A stretch of 39,772 bases of DNA from Reyranella sp. (GTDB taxonomy: Bacteria > Pseudomonadota > Alphaproteobacteria > Reyranellales > Reyranellaceae), in NCBI RefSeq assembly GCF_030651995.1, contig NZ_JAUSBN010000015.1, positions 1-39,772 of the forward strand. Reading direction: 5' to 3'. Shown piece by piece: positions 39,715 to 39,772 of the stretch. Each line of letters opens with the position of its first letter. Within the stretch, counting starts at the first letter, position 1. The notes below the pieces were generated by a model that was given only the letters and a program-made list of their open reading frames with translations, did no database searches and had not been told where the DNA came from. Position numbers and translations under genes: made by a program.

Positions 39715-39772
39715 ATGTCGGGGATCGAGTACGGTCTGGGCGGTTTCGGCGACCGGCGGCTGCAAAAAGGGG
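39715..39772 (+). CDS. IS4-family transposase, N-terminal end only (partial)
   Basis: The first 19 codons (MSGIEYGLGGFGDRRLQKG) are visible before the window ends. GGFGDRRLxKG is the conserved start of the Tn5/IS4-type DNA-binding domain. GGAG lies about six bases upstream of ATG 39715. The frame stays open further upstream (RAENW before the Met), so an earlier non-ATG start is possible. Same orientation as the C-terminal fragment at 3-122; the interior of neither copy is in the window. Confidence 0.78.
   Translation, partial: MSGIEYGLGGFGDRRLQKG

Overview
This high-G+C window reads as an alphaproteobacterial chromosome segment. The evidence is the many orphan Bug/TctC-type binding proteins, a cyclic-glucan (NdvA/ChvA-like) exporter, phenylalanine hydroxylase, LLM and amidohydrolase catabolic genes, and REP-type palindromes of the kind common in soil Hyphomicrobiales/Rhodospirillales. 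A Bradyrhizobium- or Reyranella-like host is a guess from general style, not a demonstrated identity. About 40 protein genes are packed with little space between them. No tRNA, rRNA or CRISPR was seen. No gap without a gene exceeds 300 bases; the largest gaps (about 100-150 bases) are filled by palindromic repeats or divergent promoter regions.

Both ends of the window lie inside the same kind of IS4-family element. The left end is the last 39 transposase codons plus the right terminal repeat; the right end is the left terminal repeat plus the first 19 codons. Each end abuts a half of the same REP palindrome. The window is therefore bounded by two like-oriented IS copies, or by one IS on a circle, or it simply stops where an assembler met a repeat.

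Layout: 0.2-3 kb, an aromatic/acyl-CoA catabolic group (crotonase-fold protein, amidohydrolase, 2-keto-4-pentenoate hydratase-like protein), then an MFS gene that has lost its front at a REP pair. 3.9-6 kb, a small lipoprotein, a second crotonase and a beta carbonic anhydrase. 6-10.5 kb, two PLP aminotransferases (class V and class III), an SMP-30-like lactonase, a GNAT and a Rid protein lacking the RidA arginine. 10.5-13.6 kb, an orphan Bug protein divergent from an NDP-forming acyl-CoA synthetase. 13.8-16 kb, phhA, an AsnC regulator and a Ser/Thr dehydratase-like enzyme. 16-19 kb, an M20 amidohydrolase and a glucan ABC exporter. 19-21.7 kb, a complete NMT1-type ABC importer. 21.8-26 kb, a short Hsp70, an ABC-F ATPase and an LLM oxidoreductase. 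26-31.5 kb, a cytosine-deaminase-like amidohydrolase with an HpaI aldolase, then aldose epimerase, SDR, a membrane protein and a second Bug protein. 31.5-36.7 kb, a tandem DUF3592 protein, an alpha/beta hydrolase, a MgtC/DUF4010 membrane protein, an MFS transporter and mtnA. 36.7-39.6 kb, an AceE-like thiamine-diphosphate dehydrogenase facing an Lrp/AsnC regulator.

The most unusual signal is not one gene but the way three families of REP-like palindromes sit on gene boundaries. Family A supplies the stop codon and a short C-terminal tail (PLPR or PLHR) to two unrelated genes, supplies a ribosome-binding site and possible start codon to the Hsp70 gene, and is the insertion point of both IS copies. 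A family B pair sits where the MFS gene lost its first four membrane segments. Family C lies between convergent genes with both stop codons within about 20 bases. A second candidate is the operon of AceE-like E1, mtnA and MFS transporter under a divergent Lrp-type regulator, which resembles the MdeR/MdeB arrangement of methionine catabolism but contains a methionine-salvage isomerase.
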